Shown: positions 26,501 to 41,008 of the stretch, in pieces | Layout: each line of letters starts with the position of its first letter | Position numbering within the stretch: the first letter of the stretch is position 1 | Assembly: GCA_964057225.1 (NCBI GenBank) | Contig: CAXKVF010000085.1 | Span: 186,001 to 250,000 of the forward strand | Direction of reading: 5' to 3' | DNA from: Auanema rhodensis | Taxonomy: Eukaryota > Nematoda > Chromadorea > Rhabditida > Rhabditidae | Length of the DNA: 64,000 nucleotides | The notes under the pieces: model-generated | The model's database searches: none | Seen by the model: only the letters and a program-made list of their open reading frames with translations | What the model was told of the DNA's origin: nothing | Translations under genes and position numbers: made by a program

Positions 26501-29040
26501 ACTTTGAAATTTACGTGAACTTTAATTTATGCTAATTAAATGTACACGTGATGTGCACTTGATATGTAACTCGCTTCACGTGAAAGATAAAGAGATGCGG
26601 TTTTCAAAATTAGATTCCCCATGTCCATATTAGTCTAAAAACAAATTTTTATTGATATTGGTGCATGGTAACCATGACTTTGAAATTTACGTGAACTTTA
26701 ATTTATGCTAATTAAATGTACACGTGATGTGCACTTGGTATGTAACTCGCTTCACGTGAAAGATAAAGAGATGCGGTTTTCAAAATTAGATTCCCCATGT
26801 CCATATTAGTCTAAAAACAGATTTTTATTGATATTGGTGCATGGTAACCATGACTTTGAAATTTACGTGAACTTTAATTTATGCTAATTAAATGTACACG
26901 TGATGTGCACTTGGTATGTAACTCGCTTCACGTGAAAGATAAAGAGATGCGGTTTCCAAAATTAGATTCCCCATGTCCATATTAGTCTAAAAACAAATTT
27001 TTATTGATATTGGTTAATGGTAACCATGACTTTGAAATTTACGTGAACTTTAATTTATGCTAATTAAATGTACACGTGATGTGCACTTGATATGTAACTC
27101 GCTTCACGTGAAAGATAAAGAGATGCGGTTTTCAAAATTAGATTCCCCATGTCCATATTAGTCTAAAAACAAATTTTTATTGATATTGGTTTATGGTAAC
27201 CATGACTTTGAAATTTACTTGAACTTTAATTTATGCTAATTAAATGTACACGTGATGTGCACTTGGTATGTAACTCGCTTCACGTGAAAGATAAAGAGAT
27301 GCGGTTTTCAAAATTAGATTCCCCATGTACATATTAGTCTAAAAACAAATTTTTATTGATATTCGTTCATGGTAACCATGACTTTGAAATTTACGTGAAC
27401 TTTAATTTATACTAATTAAATGTACACGTGATGTGCACTTGGTATGTAACTCGCTTCACGTGGAAGATAAAGAGATGCGGTTTTCAAAATTAGATTCCCC
27501 ATGTCCATATTAGTCTAAAAACAAATTTTTATTGATATTGGTGCATGGTAACCATGACTTTGAAATTTACGTGAACTTTAATTTATGCTAATTAAATGTA
27601 CACGTGATGTGCACTTGGTATGTAACTCGCTTCACGTGAAATATAAAGAGATGCGGTTTTCAAAATTAGATTCCCCATGTCCATATTAGTCTAAAAACAA
27701 ATTTTTATTGATATTGGTGCATGGTAACCATGACTTTGAAATTTACGTGAACTTTAATTTATGCTAATTAAATGTACACGTGATGTGCACTTGGTATGTA
27801 ACTCGCTTCACGTGAAAGATAAAGAGATGCGGTTTTCAAAATTAGATTTCTCATGTCCATATTAGTCTAAAAACAAATTTTTATTGATATTGGTTCATGG
27901 TAACCATGACTTTGAAATTTACGTGAACGTTAATTTATGCTAATTAAATGTACACGTGATGTGCACTTGGTATGTAACTCGCTTCACGTGAAAGATAAAG
28001 AGATGCGGTTTTCAAAATTAGATTCCCCATGTCCATATTAGTCTAAAAACAAATTTTTATTGATATTGGTGCATGGTAACCATGACTTTGAAACTTACGT
28101 GAACTTTAATTTATGCTAATTAAATGTACACGTGATGTGCACTTGGTATGTAACTCGCTTCACGTGAAAGATAAAGAGATGCGGTTTTCAAAATTAGATT
28201 CCTCATGTCCATATTAGTCTAAAAACAAATTTTTATTGATATTGGTTCATGGTAACCATGACTTTGAAATTTACGTGAACGTTAATTTATGCTAATTAAA
28301 TGTACACGTGATGTGCACTTGATATGTAACTCGCTTCACGTGAAAGATAAAGAGATGCGGTTTTCAAAATTAGATTCCCCATGTCCATATTAGTCTAAAA
28401 ACAAATTTTTATTGATATTGGTGCATGGTAACCATGACTTTGAAATTTACGTGAACTTTAATTTATGCTAATTAAATGTACACGTGATGTGCACTTGGTA
28501 TGTAACTCGCTTCACGTGAAAGATAAAGAGATGCGGTTTTCAAAATTAGATTCCCCATGTCCATATTAGTCTAAAAACAGGTTTTTATTGATATTGGTGC
28601 ATGGTAACCATGACTTTGAAATTTACGTGAACTTTAATTTATGCTAATTAAATGTACACGTGATGTGCACTTGGCATGTAACTCGCTTCACGTGAAAGAT
28701 AAAGAGATGCGGTTTTCAAAATTAGATTCCCCATGTACATATTAGTCTAAAAACAAATTTTTATTGATATTGGTTCATGGTAACCATGACTTTGAAATTT
28801 ACGTGAACTTTAATTTATGCTAATTAAATGTACACGTGATGTGCACTTGGTATGTAACTCGCTTCACGTGAAAGATAAAGAGATGCGGTTTTCAAAATTA
28901 GATTCCCCATGTCCATATTAGTCTAAAAACAAATTTTTATTGATATTGGTGCATGGTAACCATGACTTTGAAATTTACGTGAACTTTAATTTATGCTAAT
29001 TAAATGTACACGTGATGTGCACTTGGTATGTAACTCGCTT
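23585..29040 (+). repeat. Mosaic of satellite subfamilies with cagattt/gtacat pairs
   Basis: Thirty-one monomers without one fixed HOR length. A recurrent pair is a cagattt copy followed by a copy with catgtacat instead of catgtccat (24113/24289, 25345/25521, 28513/28689), at 7- and 18-monomer distances. In 25345 and 28513 the first member also has ttggcatg. The gaacgtt/ttcctc type recurs at 24641, 27809 (as tttctc) and 28161. The ggttaat type recurs at 23761 and 26929. Monomers 27105 and 27281 are unusually changed: ggttta with tttacttg, and attcgttc with tatactaat. Confidence 0.7.
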
Positions 29041-32000
29041 CACGTGAAAGATAAAGTGATGCGGTTTTCAAAATTAGATTCCCCATGTCCATATTAGTCT
29101 AAAAACAGATTTTTATTGATATTGGTTCATGGTAACCATGACTTTGAAATTTACGTGAACTTTAATTTATGCTAATTAAATGTACACGTGATGTGCACTT
29201 GGTATGTAACTCGCTTCACGTGAAAGATAAAGAGATGCGGTTTTCAAAATTTGATTCCCCATGTCCATATTAGTCTAAAAACAAATTTTTATTGATATTG
29301 GTTCATGGTAACCATGACTTTGAAATTTACGTGAACTTTAATTTATGCTAATTAAATGTACACGTGATGTGCACTTGGTATGTAACTCGCTTCACGTGGA
29401 AGATAAAGAGATGCGGTTTTCAAAATTAGATTCCCCATGTCCATATTAGTCTAAAAACAAATTTTTATTGATATTGGTGCATGGTAACCATGACTTTGAA
29501 ATTTACGTGAACTTTAATTTATGCTAATTAAATGTACACGTCATGTGCACTTGGTATGTAACTCGCTTCACGTGAAAGATAAAGAGATGCGGTTTTCAAA
29601 ATTAGATTCCCCATGTCCATATTAGTCTAAAAACAAATTTTTATTGATATTGGTTCATGGTAACCATGACTTTGAAATTTACGTGAACTTTAATTTATGC
29701 TAATTAAATGTACACGTGATGTGCCCTTGGTATGTAACTCGCTTCACGTGAAAGATAAAGAGATGCGGTTTTCAAAATTAGATTCCCCATGTCCATATTA
29801 GTCTAAAAACAAATTTTTATTGATATTGGTGCATGGTAACCATGACTTTGAAATTTACGTGAACTTTAATTTATGCTAATTAAATGTACACGTGATGTGC
29901 ACTTGGTATGTAACTCGCTTCACGTGAAAGATAAAGAGATGCGGTTTTCAAAATTAGATTCCCCATGTCCATATTAGTCTAAAAACAAATTTTTATTGAT
30001 ATTGGTTAATGGTAACCATGACTTTGAAATTTACGTGAACTTTAATTTATGCTAATTAAATGTACACGTGATGTGCACTTGATATGTAACTCGCTTCACG
30101 TGAAAGATAAAGAGATGCGGTTTTCAAAATTAGATTCCCCATGTCCATATTAGTCTAAAAACAAATTTTTATTGATATTGGTGCATGGTAACCATGACTT
30201 TGAAATTTACGTGAACTTTAATTTATGCTAATTAAATGTACACGTGATGTGCACTTGGTATGTAACTCGCTTCACGTGAAAGATAAAGAGATGCGGTTTT
30301 CAAAATTAGATTCCCCATGTCCATATTAGTCTAAAAACAGATTTTTATTGATATTGGTGCATGGTAACCATGACTTTGAAATTTACGTGAACTTTAATTT
30401 ATGCTAATTAAATGTACACGTGATGTGCACTTGGCATGTAACTCGCTTCACGTGAAAGATAAAGAGATGCGGTTTTCAAAATTAGATTCCCCATGTACAT
30501 ATTAGTCTAAAAACAAATTTTTATTGATATTGGTTCATGGTAACCATGACTTTGAAATTTACGTGAACTTTAATTTATGCTAATTAAATGTACACGTGAT
30601 GTGCACTTGGTATGTAACTCGCTTCACGTGAAAGATAAAGAGATGCGGTTTTCAACATTAGATTCCTCATGTCCATATTAGTCTAAAAACAAATTTTTAT
30701 TGATATTGGTGCATGGTAACCATGACTTTGAAATTTACGTGAACTTTAATTTATGCTAATTAAATGTACACGTGATGTGCACTTGGTATGTAACTCGCTT
30801 CACGTGAAAGATAAAGAGATGCGGTTTTCAAAATTAGATTCCCCATGTCCATATTAGTCTAAAAACAAATTTTTATTGATATTGGTTCATGGTAACCATG
30901 ACTTTGAAATTTACGTGAACTTTAATTTATGCTAATTAAATGTACACGTGATGTGCACTTGGTATGTAACTCGCTTCACGTGAAATATAAAGAGATGCGG
31001 TTTTCAAAATTAGATTCCCCATGTCCATATTAGTCTAAAAACAAATTTTTATTGATATTGGTGCATGGTAACCATGACTTTGAAATTTACGTGAACTTTA
31101 ATTTATGCTAATTAAATGTACACGTGATGTGCACTTGGTATGTAACTCGCTTCACGTGAAAGATAAAGTGATGCGGTTTTCAAAATTAGATTCCCCATGT
31201 CCATATTAGTCTAAAAACAGATTTTTATTGATATTGGTTCATGGTAACCATGACTTTGAAATTTACGTGAACTTTAATTTATGCTAATTAAATGTACACG
31301 TGATGTGCACTTGGTATGTAACTCGCTTCACGTGAAAGATAAAGAGATGCGGTTTTCAAAATTTGATTCCCCATGTCCATATTAGTCTAAAAACAAATTT
31401 TTATTGATATTGGTTCATGGTAACCATGACTTTGAAATTTACGTGAACTTTAATTTATGCTAATTAAATGTACACGTGATGTGCACTTGGTATGTAACTC
31501 GCTTCACGTGGAAGATAAAGAGATGCGGTTTTCAAAATTAGATTCCCCATGTCCATATTAGTCTAAAAACAAATTTTTATTGATATTGGTGCATGATAAC
31601 CATGACTTTGAAATTTACGTGAACTTTAATTTATGCTAATTAAATGTACACGTGAGGTGCACTTGGTATGTAACTCGCTTCACGTGAAAGATAAAGAGAT
31701 GCGGTTTTCAAAATTAGATTCCCCATGTCCATATTAGTCTAAAAACAAATTTTTATTGATATTGGTTCATGGTAACCATGACTTTGAAATTTACGTGAAC
31801 TTTAATTTATGCTAATTAAATGTACACGTGATGTGCCCTTGGTATGTAACTCGCTTCACGTGAAAGATAAAGAGATGCGGTTTTCAAAATTAGATTCCCC
31901 ATGTCCATATTAGTCTAAAAACAAATTTTTATTGATATTGGTGCATGGTAACCATGACTTTGAAATTTACGTGAACTTTAATTTATGCTAATTAAATGTA

Positions 32001-32560
32001 CACGTGATGTGCACTTGGTATGTAACTCGCTTCACGTGAAAGATAAAGAGATGCGGTTTTCAAAATTAGATTCCCCATGTCCATATTAGTCTAAAAACAA
32101 ATTTTTATTGATATTGGTTAATGGTAACCATGACTTTGAAATTTACGTGAACTTTAATTTATGCTAATAAAATGTACACGTGATGTGCACTTGATATGTA
32201 ACTCGCTTCACGTGAAAGATAAAGAGATGCGGTTTTCAAAATTAGATTCCCCATGTCCATATTAGTCTAAAAACAAATTTTTATTGATATTGGTGCATGG
32301 TAACCATGACTTTGAAATTTACGTGAACTTTAATTTATGCTAATTAAATGTACACGTGATGTGCACTTGGTATGTAACTCGCTTCACGTGAAAGATAAAG
32401 AGATGCGGTTTTCAAAATTAGATTCCCCATGTCCATATTAGTCTAAAAACAGATTTTTATTGATATTGGTGCATGGTAACCATGACTTTGAAATTTACGT
32501 GAACTTTAATTTATGCTAATTAAATGTACACGTGATGTGCACTTGGTATGTAACTCGCTT
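29041..32560 (+). repeat. 12-monomer (2112-bp) duplication
   Basis: Monomers 29041-30448 and 31153-32560 match in order over eight copies: aaagtg with cagattt; aaatttgatt; ggaag; ggttc with gtgcccttg; plain; ggttaat with ttgatatg; plain; cagattt. The rare change gtgccc, at 29721 and 31833, is exactly 2112 bp apart and is diagnostic for shared descent. Private differences include cgtcatgtg in 29393, catgataacc and cgtgaggtg in 31505, taataaaatg in 32033, and ttggcatg at the end of 30273 only. The first two monomers echo 2641-2992 and 17953-18304, so this block derives from the same lineage as the left end. Confidence 0.8.
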
Positions 32561-35500
32561 CACGTGGAAGATAAAGAGATGCGGTTTTCAAAATTAGATT
32601 CCCCATGTCCATATTAGTCTAAAAACAAATTTTTATTGATATTGGTTCATGGTAACCATGACTTTGAAATTTACGTGAACTTTAATTTATGCTAATTAAA
32701 TGTACACGTGATGTGCACTTGATATGTAACTCGCTTCACGTGAAAGATAAAGAGATGCGGTTTTCAAAATTAGATTCCCCATGTCCATATTAGTCTAAAA
32801 ACAAATTTTTATTGATATTGGTGCATGGTAACCATGACTTTGAAATTTACGTGAACTTTAATTTATGCTAATTAAATGTACACGTGATGTGCACTTGGTA
32901 TGTAACTCGCTTCACGTGAAAGATAAAGAGATGCGGTTTTCAAAATTAGATTCCTCATGTCCATATTAGTCTAAAAACAAATTTTTATTGATATTGGTGC
33001 ATGGTAACCATGACTTTGAAATTTACGTGAACTTTAATTTATGCTAATTAAATGTACACGTGATGTGCACTTGGTATGTAACTCGCTTCACGTGAAAGAT
33101 AAAGAGATGCGGTTTTCAAAATTAGATTCCCCATGTCCATATTAGTCTAAAAACAAATTTTTATTGATATTGGTGCATGGTAACCATGACTTTGAAATTT
33201 ACGTGAACTTTAATTTATGCTAATTAAATGTACACGTGATGTGCACTTGATATGTAACTCGCTTCACGTGAAAGATAAAGAGATGCGGTTTTCAAAATTA
33301 GATTCCCCATGTCCATATTAGTCTAAAAACAAATTTTTATTGATATTGGTGCATGGTAACCATGACTTTGAAATTTACGTGAACTTTAATTTATGCTAAT
33401 TAAATGTACACGTGATGTGCACTTGGTATGTAACTCGCTTCACGTGAAAGATAAAGAGATGCGGTTTTCAAAATTAGATTCCCCATGTCCATATTAGTCT
33501 AAAAACAGATTTTTATTGATATTGGTGCATGGTAACCATGACTTTGAAATTTACGTGAACTTTAATTTATGCTAATTAAATGTACACGTGATGTGCACTT
33601 GGTATGTAACTCGCTTCACGTGAAAGATAAAGAGATGCGGTTTTCAAAGTTAGATTCCCCATGTCCATATTAGTCTAAAAACGAATTTCTATTGATATTG
33701 GTGCATGGTAACCACGACTTTGAAATTTACGTGAACTTTAATTTATGTTAATTAAATGTACACGTGATGTGCACTTGGTATGTAACTCGCTTCACGTGAA
33801 AGATAAAGAGATGCGGTTTTCAAAATTAGATTCCCCATGTCCATATTAGTCTAAAAACAAATTTTTATTGATATTGGTGCATGGTAACCATGATTTTGAA
33901 ATTTACGTGAACTTTAATTTATGCTAATTAAATGTACACGTGATGTGCACTTGGTATGTAACTCGCTTCACGTGAAAGATAAAGAGATGCGGTTTTCAAA
34001 ATTAGATTCCCCATGTCCATATTAGTCTAAAAACAAATTTTTATTGATATTGGTGCATGGTAACCATGACTTTGAAATTTACGTGAACTTTAATTTATGC
34101 TAATTAAATGTACACGTGATGTGCACTTGGTATGTAACTCGCTTCACGTGAAAGATAAAGAGATGCGGTTTTCAAAGTTAGATTCCCCATGTCCATATTA
34201 GTCTAAAAACGAATTTTTATTGATATTGGTGCATGGTAACCACGACTTTGAAATTTACGTGAACTTTAATTTATGTTAATTAAATGTACACGTGATGTGC
34301 ACTTGGTATGTAACTCGCTTCACGTGAAAGATAAAGAGATGCGGTTTTCAAAATTAGATTCCCCATGTCCATATTAGTCTAAAAACAAATTTTTATTGAT
34401 ATTGGTGCATGGTAACCATGACTTTGAAATTTACGTGAACTTTAATTTATGCTAATTAAATGTACACGTGATGTGCACTTGGTATGTAACTCGCTTCACG
34501 TGGAAGATAAAGAGATGCGGTTTTCAAAATTAGATTCCCCATGTCCATATTAGTCTAAAAACAAATTTTTATTGATATTGGTGCATGGTAACCATGACTT
34601 TGAAATTTACGTGAACTTTAATTTATGCTAATTAAATGTACACGTGATGTGCACTTGGTATGTAACTCGCTTCACGTGAAAGATAAAGAGATGCGGTTTT
34701 CAAAATTAGATTCCCCATGTCCATATTAGTCTAAAAACAAATTTTTATTGATATTGGTTCATGGTAACCATGACTTTGAAATTTACGTGAACTTTAATTT
34801 ATGCTAATTAAATGTACACGTGATGTGCACTTGGTATGTAACTCGCTTCACGTGAAATATAAAGAGATGCGGTTTTCAAAATTAGATTCCTCATGTCCAT
34901 ATTAGTCTAAAAACAAATTTTTATTGATATTGGTGCATGGTAACCATGACTTTGAAATTTACGTGAACTTTAATTTATGCTAATTAAATGTACACGTGAT
35001 GTGCACTTGGTATGTAACTCGCTTCACGTGAAAGATAAAGAGATGCGGTTTTCAAAATTAGATTCCTCATGTCCATATTAGTCTAAAAACAAATTTTTAT
35101 TGATATTGGTGCATGGTAACCATGACTTTGAAATTTACGTGAACTTTAATTTATGCTAATTAAACGTACACGTGATGTGCACTTGGTATGTAACTCGCTT
35201 CACGTGAAAGATAAAGAGATGCGGTTTTCAAAATTAGATTCCTCATGTCCATATTAGTCTAAAAACAAATTTTTATTGATATTGGTGCATGGTAACCATG
35301 ACTTTGAAATTTACGTGAACTTTAATTTATGCTAATTAAATGTACACGTGATGTGCACTTGGTATGTAACTCGCTTCACGTGAAAGATAAAGAGATGCGG
35401 TTTTCAAAATTAGATTCCCCATGTCCATATTAGTCTAAAAACAAATTTTTATTGATATTGGTTCATGGTAACCATGACTTTGAAATTTACGTGAACTTTA

Positions 35501-37488
35501 ATTTATGCTAATTAAATGTACACGTGATGTGCACTTGGTATGTAACTCGCTTCACGTGAAAGATAAAGAGATGCGGTTTTCAAAATTAGATTCCTCGTGT
35601 CCATATTAGTCTAAAAACAAATTTTTATTGATATTGGTGCATGGTAACCATGACTTTGAAATTTACGTGAACTTTAATTTATGCTAATTAAATGTACACG
35701 TGATGTGCACTTGGTATGTAACTCGCTTCACGTGAAAGATAAAGAGATGCGGTTTTCAAAAATAGATTCCCCATGTCCATATTAGTCTAAAAACAAATTT
35801 TTATTGATATTGGTTCATGGTAACCATGACTTTGAAATTTACGTGAACTTTAATTTATGCTAATTAAATGTACACGCGATGTGCACTTGGTATGTAACTC
35901 GCTTCACGTGAAAGATAAAGAGATGCGGTTTTCAAAATTAGATTCCCCATGTCCATATTAGTCTAAAAACAAATTTTTATTGATATTGGTTCATGGTAAC
36001 CATGACTTTGAAATTTACGTGAACTTTAATTTATGCTAATTAAATGTACACGTGATGTGCACTCGGTATGTAACTCGCTTCACGTGAAATATAAAGAGAT
36101 GCGGTTTTCAAAATTAGATTCCCCATGTCCATATTAGTCTAAAAACAAATTTTTATTGATATTGGTGCATGGTAACCATGACTTTGAAATTTACGTGAAC
36201 TTTAATTTATGCTAATTAAATGTACACGTGATGTGCACTTGGTATGTAACTCGCTTCACGTGAAAGATAAAGAGATCCGGTTTTCAAAATTAGATTCCTC
36301 ATGTCCATATTAGTCTAAAAACAAATTTTTATTGATATTGGTGCATGGTAACCATGACTTTGAAATTTACGTGAACTTTAATTTATGCTAATTAAATGTA
36401 CACGTGATGTGCACTTGGTATGTAACTCGCTTCACGTGAAAGATAAAGAGATGCGGTTTTTAAAATTAGATTCCTCATGTCCATATTAGTCTAAAAACAA
36501 ATTTTTATTGATATTGGTGCATGGTAACCATGACTTTGAAATTTACGTGAACTTCAATTTATGCTAATTAAACGTACACGTGATGTGCACTTGGTATGTA
36601 ACTCGCTTCACGTGAAAGATAAAGAGATGCGGTTTTCAAAATTAGATTCCCCATGTCCATATTAGTCTAAAAACAAATTTTTATTGATATTGGTGCATGG
36701 TAACCATGACTTTGAAATTTACGTGAACTTTAATTTATGCTAATTAAATGTACACGTGATGTGCACTTGGTATGTAACTCGCTTCACGTGAAAGATAAAG
36801 AGATGCGGTTTTCAAAATTAGATTCCCCATGTCCATATTAGTCTAAAAACAAATTTTTATTGATATTGGTTCATGGTAACCATGACTTTGAAATTTACGT
36901 GAACTTTAATTTATGCTAATTAAATGTACACGTGATGTGCACTTGGTATGTAACTCGCTTCACGTGAAATATAAAGAGATGCGGTTTTCAAAATTAGATT
37001 CCCCATGTCCATATTAGTCTAAAAACAAATTTTTATTGATATTGGTTCATGGTAACCATGACTTTGAAATTTACGTGAACTTTAATTTATGCTAATTAAA
37101 TGTACACGTGATGTGCACTTGGTATGTAACTCGCTTCACGTGAAAGATAAAGAGATGCGGTTTTCAAAATTAGATTCCTCATGTCCATACTAGTCTAAAA
37201 ACAAATTTTTATTGATATTGGTGCATGGTAACCATGACTTTGAAATTTACGTGAACTTCAATTTATGCTAATTAAATGTACACGTGATGTGCACTTGGTA
37301 TGTAACTCGCTTCACGTGAAAGATAAAGAGATGCGGTTTTCAAAATTAGATTCCCCATGTCCATATTAGTCTAAAAACACATTTTTATTGATATTGGTGC
37401 ATGGTAACCATGACTTTGAAATTTACGTGAACTTTAATTTATGCTAATTAAATGTACACGTGATGTGCACTTGGTATGTAACTCGCTT
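32561..37488 (+). repeat. Mixed satellite monomers; first cgaattt/ccacgac copies
   Basis: Twenty-eight monomers. Two copies (33617 and 34145, three monomers apart) carry a linked haplotype: aaagttag, aacgaattt, ccacgac and tatgttaatt. From 34849 the ttcctc change is common, now in ggtgc copies and often with aaacgtac (35025, 36433). Single-copy changes are frequent: ttcctcgtg (35553), cacgcgatg (35729), actcggtatg (35905), gatccgg (36257), tttttaaaat (36433), catactag (37137), aacacattt (37313). The series from 35729 to 36784 is echoed at 46640-47519. Confidence 0.7.
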
Positions 37489-38544
37489 CACGTGAAAGAT
37501 AAAGAGATGCAGTTTTCAAAATTAGATTCCCCATGTCCATATTAGTCTAAAAACAAATTTTTATTGATATTGGTTCATGGTAACCATGACTTTGAAATTT
37601 ACGTGAACTTTAATTTATGCTAATTAAATGTACACGTGATGTGCACTTGGTATGTAACTCGCTTCACGTGAAAGATAAAGAGATGCGGTTTTCAAAATTA
37701 GATTCCTCATGTCCATATTAGTCTAAAAACAAATTTTTATTGATATTGGTGCATGGTAACCATGACTTTGAAATTTACGTGAACTTTAATTTATGCTAAT
37801 TAAATGTACACGTGATGGGCACTTGGTATGTAACTCGCTTCACGTGAAAGATAAAGAGATGCGGTTTTCAAAATTAGATTCCCCATGTCCATATTAGTCT
37901 AAAAACAAATTTTTATTGATATTGGTTCATGGTAACCATGACTTTGAAATTTACGTGAACTTTAATTTATGCTAATTAAATGTACACGTGATGTGCACTT
38001 GGTATGTAACTCGCTTCACGTGAAAGATAAAGAGATGCGGTTTTCAAAATTAGATTCCTCATGTCCATATTAGTCTAAAAACAAATTTTTATTGATATTG
38101 GTGCATGGTAACCATGACTTTGAAATTTACGTGAACTTTAATTTATGCTAATTAAATGTACACGTGATATGCACTTGGTATGTAACTCGCTTCACGTGAA
38201 AGATAAAGAGATGCGGTTTTCAAAATTAGATTCCCCATGTCCATATTAGTCTAAAAACAAATTTTTATTGATATTGGTTCATGGTAACCATGACTTTGAA
38301 ATTTACGTGAACTTTAATTTATGCTAATTAAATGTACACGTGATGTGCACTTGGTATGTAACTCGCTTCACGTGAAAGATAAAGAGATGCGGTTTTCAAA
38401 ATTAGATTCCTCATGTCCATATTAGTCTAAAAACAAATTTTTATTGATATTGGTGCATGGTAACCATGACTTTGAAATTTACGTGAACTTTAATTTATGC
38501 TAATTAAATGTACACGTGATGTGCACTTGGTATGTAACTCGCTT
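37489..38544 (+). repeat. 352-bp dimer repeated three times
   Basis: Monomers alternate strictly between a ttcccc/ggttc copy (37489, 37841, 38193) and a ttcctc/ggtgc copy (37665, 38017, 38369), making three 352-bp dimers. Each of the first two ttcctc copies has a private change (gatgggcac and gatatgcac), so the dimers are not very recent exact duplicates. This is the shortest clear HOR in the window. Confidence 0.7.
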
Positions 38545-41008
38545 CACGTGAAAGATAAAGAGATGCGGTTTTCAAAATTAGATTCCCCATGTCCATATTA
38601 GTCTAAAAACAAATTTTTATTGATATTGGTGCATGGTAACCATGACTTTGAAATTTACGTGAACTTTAATTTATGCTAATTAAATGTACACGTGATGTGC
38701 ACTTGGTATGTAACTCGCTTCACGTGAAAGATAAAGAGATGCGGTTTTCAAAATTAGATTCCCCATGTCCATATTAGTCTAAAAACAAATTTTTATTGAT
38801 ATTGGTTCATGGTAACCATGACTTTGAAATTTACGTGAACTTTAATTTATGCTAATTAAATGTACACGTGATGTGCACTTGGTATGTAACTCGCTTCACG
38901 TGAAATATAAAGAGATGCGGTTTTCAAAATTAGATTCCCCATGTCCATATTAGTCTAAAAACAAATTTTTATTGATATTGGTGCATGGTAACCATGACTT
39001 TGAAATTTACGTGAACTTTAATTTATGCTAATTAAATGTACACGTGATGTGCACTTGGTATGTAACTCGCTTCACGTGAAAGATAAAGAGATGCGGTTTT
39101 CAAAATTAGATTCCTCATGTCCATATTAGTCTAAAAACAAATTTTTATTGATATTGGTGCATGGTAACCATGACTTTGAAATTTACGTGAACTTTAATTT
39201 ATGCTAATTAAATGTACACGTGATGTGCACTTGGTATGTAACTCGCTTCACGTGAAAGATAAAGAGATGCGGTTTTCAAAATTAGATTCCCCATGTCCAT
39301 ATTAGTCTAAAAACAAATTTTTATTGATATTGGTGCATGGTAACCATGACTTTGAAATTTACGTGAACTTTAATTTATGCTAATTAAATGTACACGTGAT
39401 GTGCACTTGGTATGTAACTCGCTTCACGTGAAAGATAAAGAGATGCGGTTTTCAAAATTAGATTCCTCATGTCCATATTAGTCTAAAAACAAATTTTTAT
39501 TGATATTGGTGCATGGTAACCATGACTTTGAAATTTACGTGAACTTTAATTTATGCTAATTAAATGTACACGTGATGTGCACTTGGTATGTAACTCGCTT
39601 CACGTGAAAGATAAAGAGATGCGGTTTTCAAAATTAGATTCCTCATGTCCATATTAGTCTAAAAACAAATTTTTATTGATATTGGTGCATGGTAACCATG
39701 ACTTTGAAATTTACGTGAACTTTAATTTATGCTAATTAAACGTACACGTGATGTGCACTTGGTATGTAACTCGCTTCACGTGAAAGATAAAGAGATGCGG
39801 TTTTCAAAATTAGATTCCCCATGTCCATATTAGTCTAAAAACAAATTTTTATTGATATTGGTGCATGGTAACCATGACTTTGAAATTTACGTGAACTTTA
39901 ATTTATGCTAATTAAATGTACACGTGATGTGCACTTGGTATGTAACTCGCTTCACGTAAAAGATAAAGAGATGCGGTTTTCAAAATTAGATTCCCCATGT
40001 CCATATTAGTCTAAAAACAAATTTTTATTGATATTGGTTCATGGTAACCATGACTTTGAAATTTACGTGAACTTTAATTTATGCTAATTAAATGTACACG
40101 TGATGTGCACTTGGTATGTAACTCGCTTCACGTGAAAGATAAAGAGATGCGGTTTTCAAAATTAGATTCCTCATGTCCATATTAGTCTAAAAACAAATTT
40201 TTATTGATATTGGTGCATGGTAACCATGACTTTGAAATTTACGTGAACTTTAATTTATGCTAATTAAATGTACACGTGATGTGCACTTGGTATGTAACTC
40301 GCTTCACGTGAAAGATAAAGAGATGCGGTTTTCAAAATTAGATTCCTCATGTCCATATTAGTCTAAAAACAAATTTTTATTGATATTGGTGCATGGTAAC
40401 CATGACTTTGAAATTTACGTGAACTTTAATTTATGCTAATTAAATGTACACGTGATGTGCACTTGGTATGTAACTCGCTTCACGTGAAAGATAAAGAGAT
40501 GCGGTTTTCAAAATTAGATTCCCCATGTCCATATTAGTCTAAAAACAAATTTTTATTGATATTGGTTCATGGTAACCATGACTTTGAAATTTACGTGAAC
40601 TTTAATTTATGCTAATTAAATGTACACGTGATGTGCACTTGGTATGTAACTCGCTTCACGTGAAAGATAAAGAGATGCGGTTTTCAAAATTAGATTCCCC
40701 ATGTCCATATTAGTCTAAAAACAAATTTTTATTGATATTGGTGCATGGTAACCATGACTTTGAAATTTACGTGAACTTTAATTTATGCTAATTAAATGTA
40801 CACGTGATGTGCACTTGGTATGTAACTCGCTTCACGTGAAAGATAAAGAGATGCGGTTTTCAAAATTAGATTCCCCATGTCCATATTAGTCTAAAAACAA
40901 ATTTTTATTGATATTGGTTCATGGTAACCATGACTTTGAAATTTACGTGAACTTTAATTTATGCTAATTAAATGTACACGTGATGTGCACTTGGTATGTA
41001 ACTCGCTT
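38545..41008 (+). repeat. Mixed ttcctc-rich satellite monomers
   Basis: Fourteen monomers, many of the ttcctc/ggtgc type (39073, 39425, 39601, 40129, 40305), the last-but-two with aaacgtac. The copy at 39953 begins cacgtaaaag, losing the last base of the cacgtg core. The rest are plain ggtgc or ggttc copies. I see no unit longer than the monomer with confidence. Confidence 0.7.
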
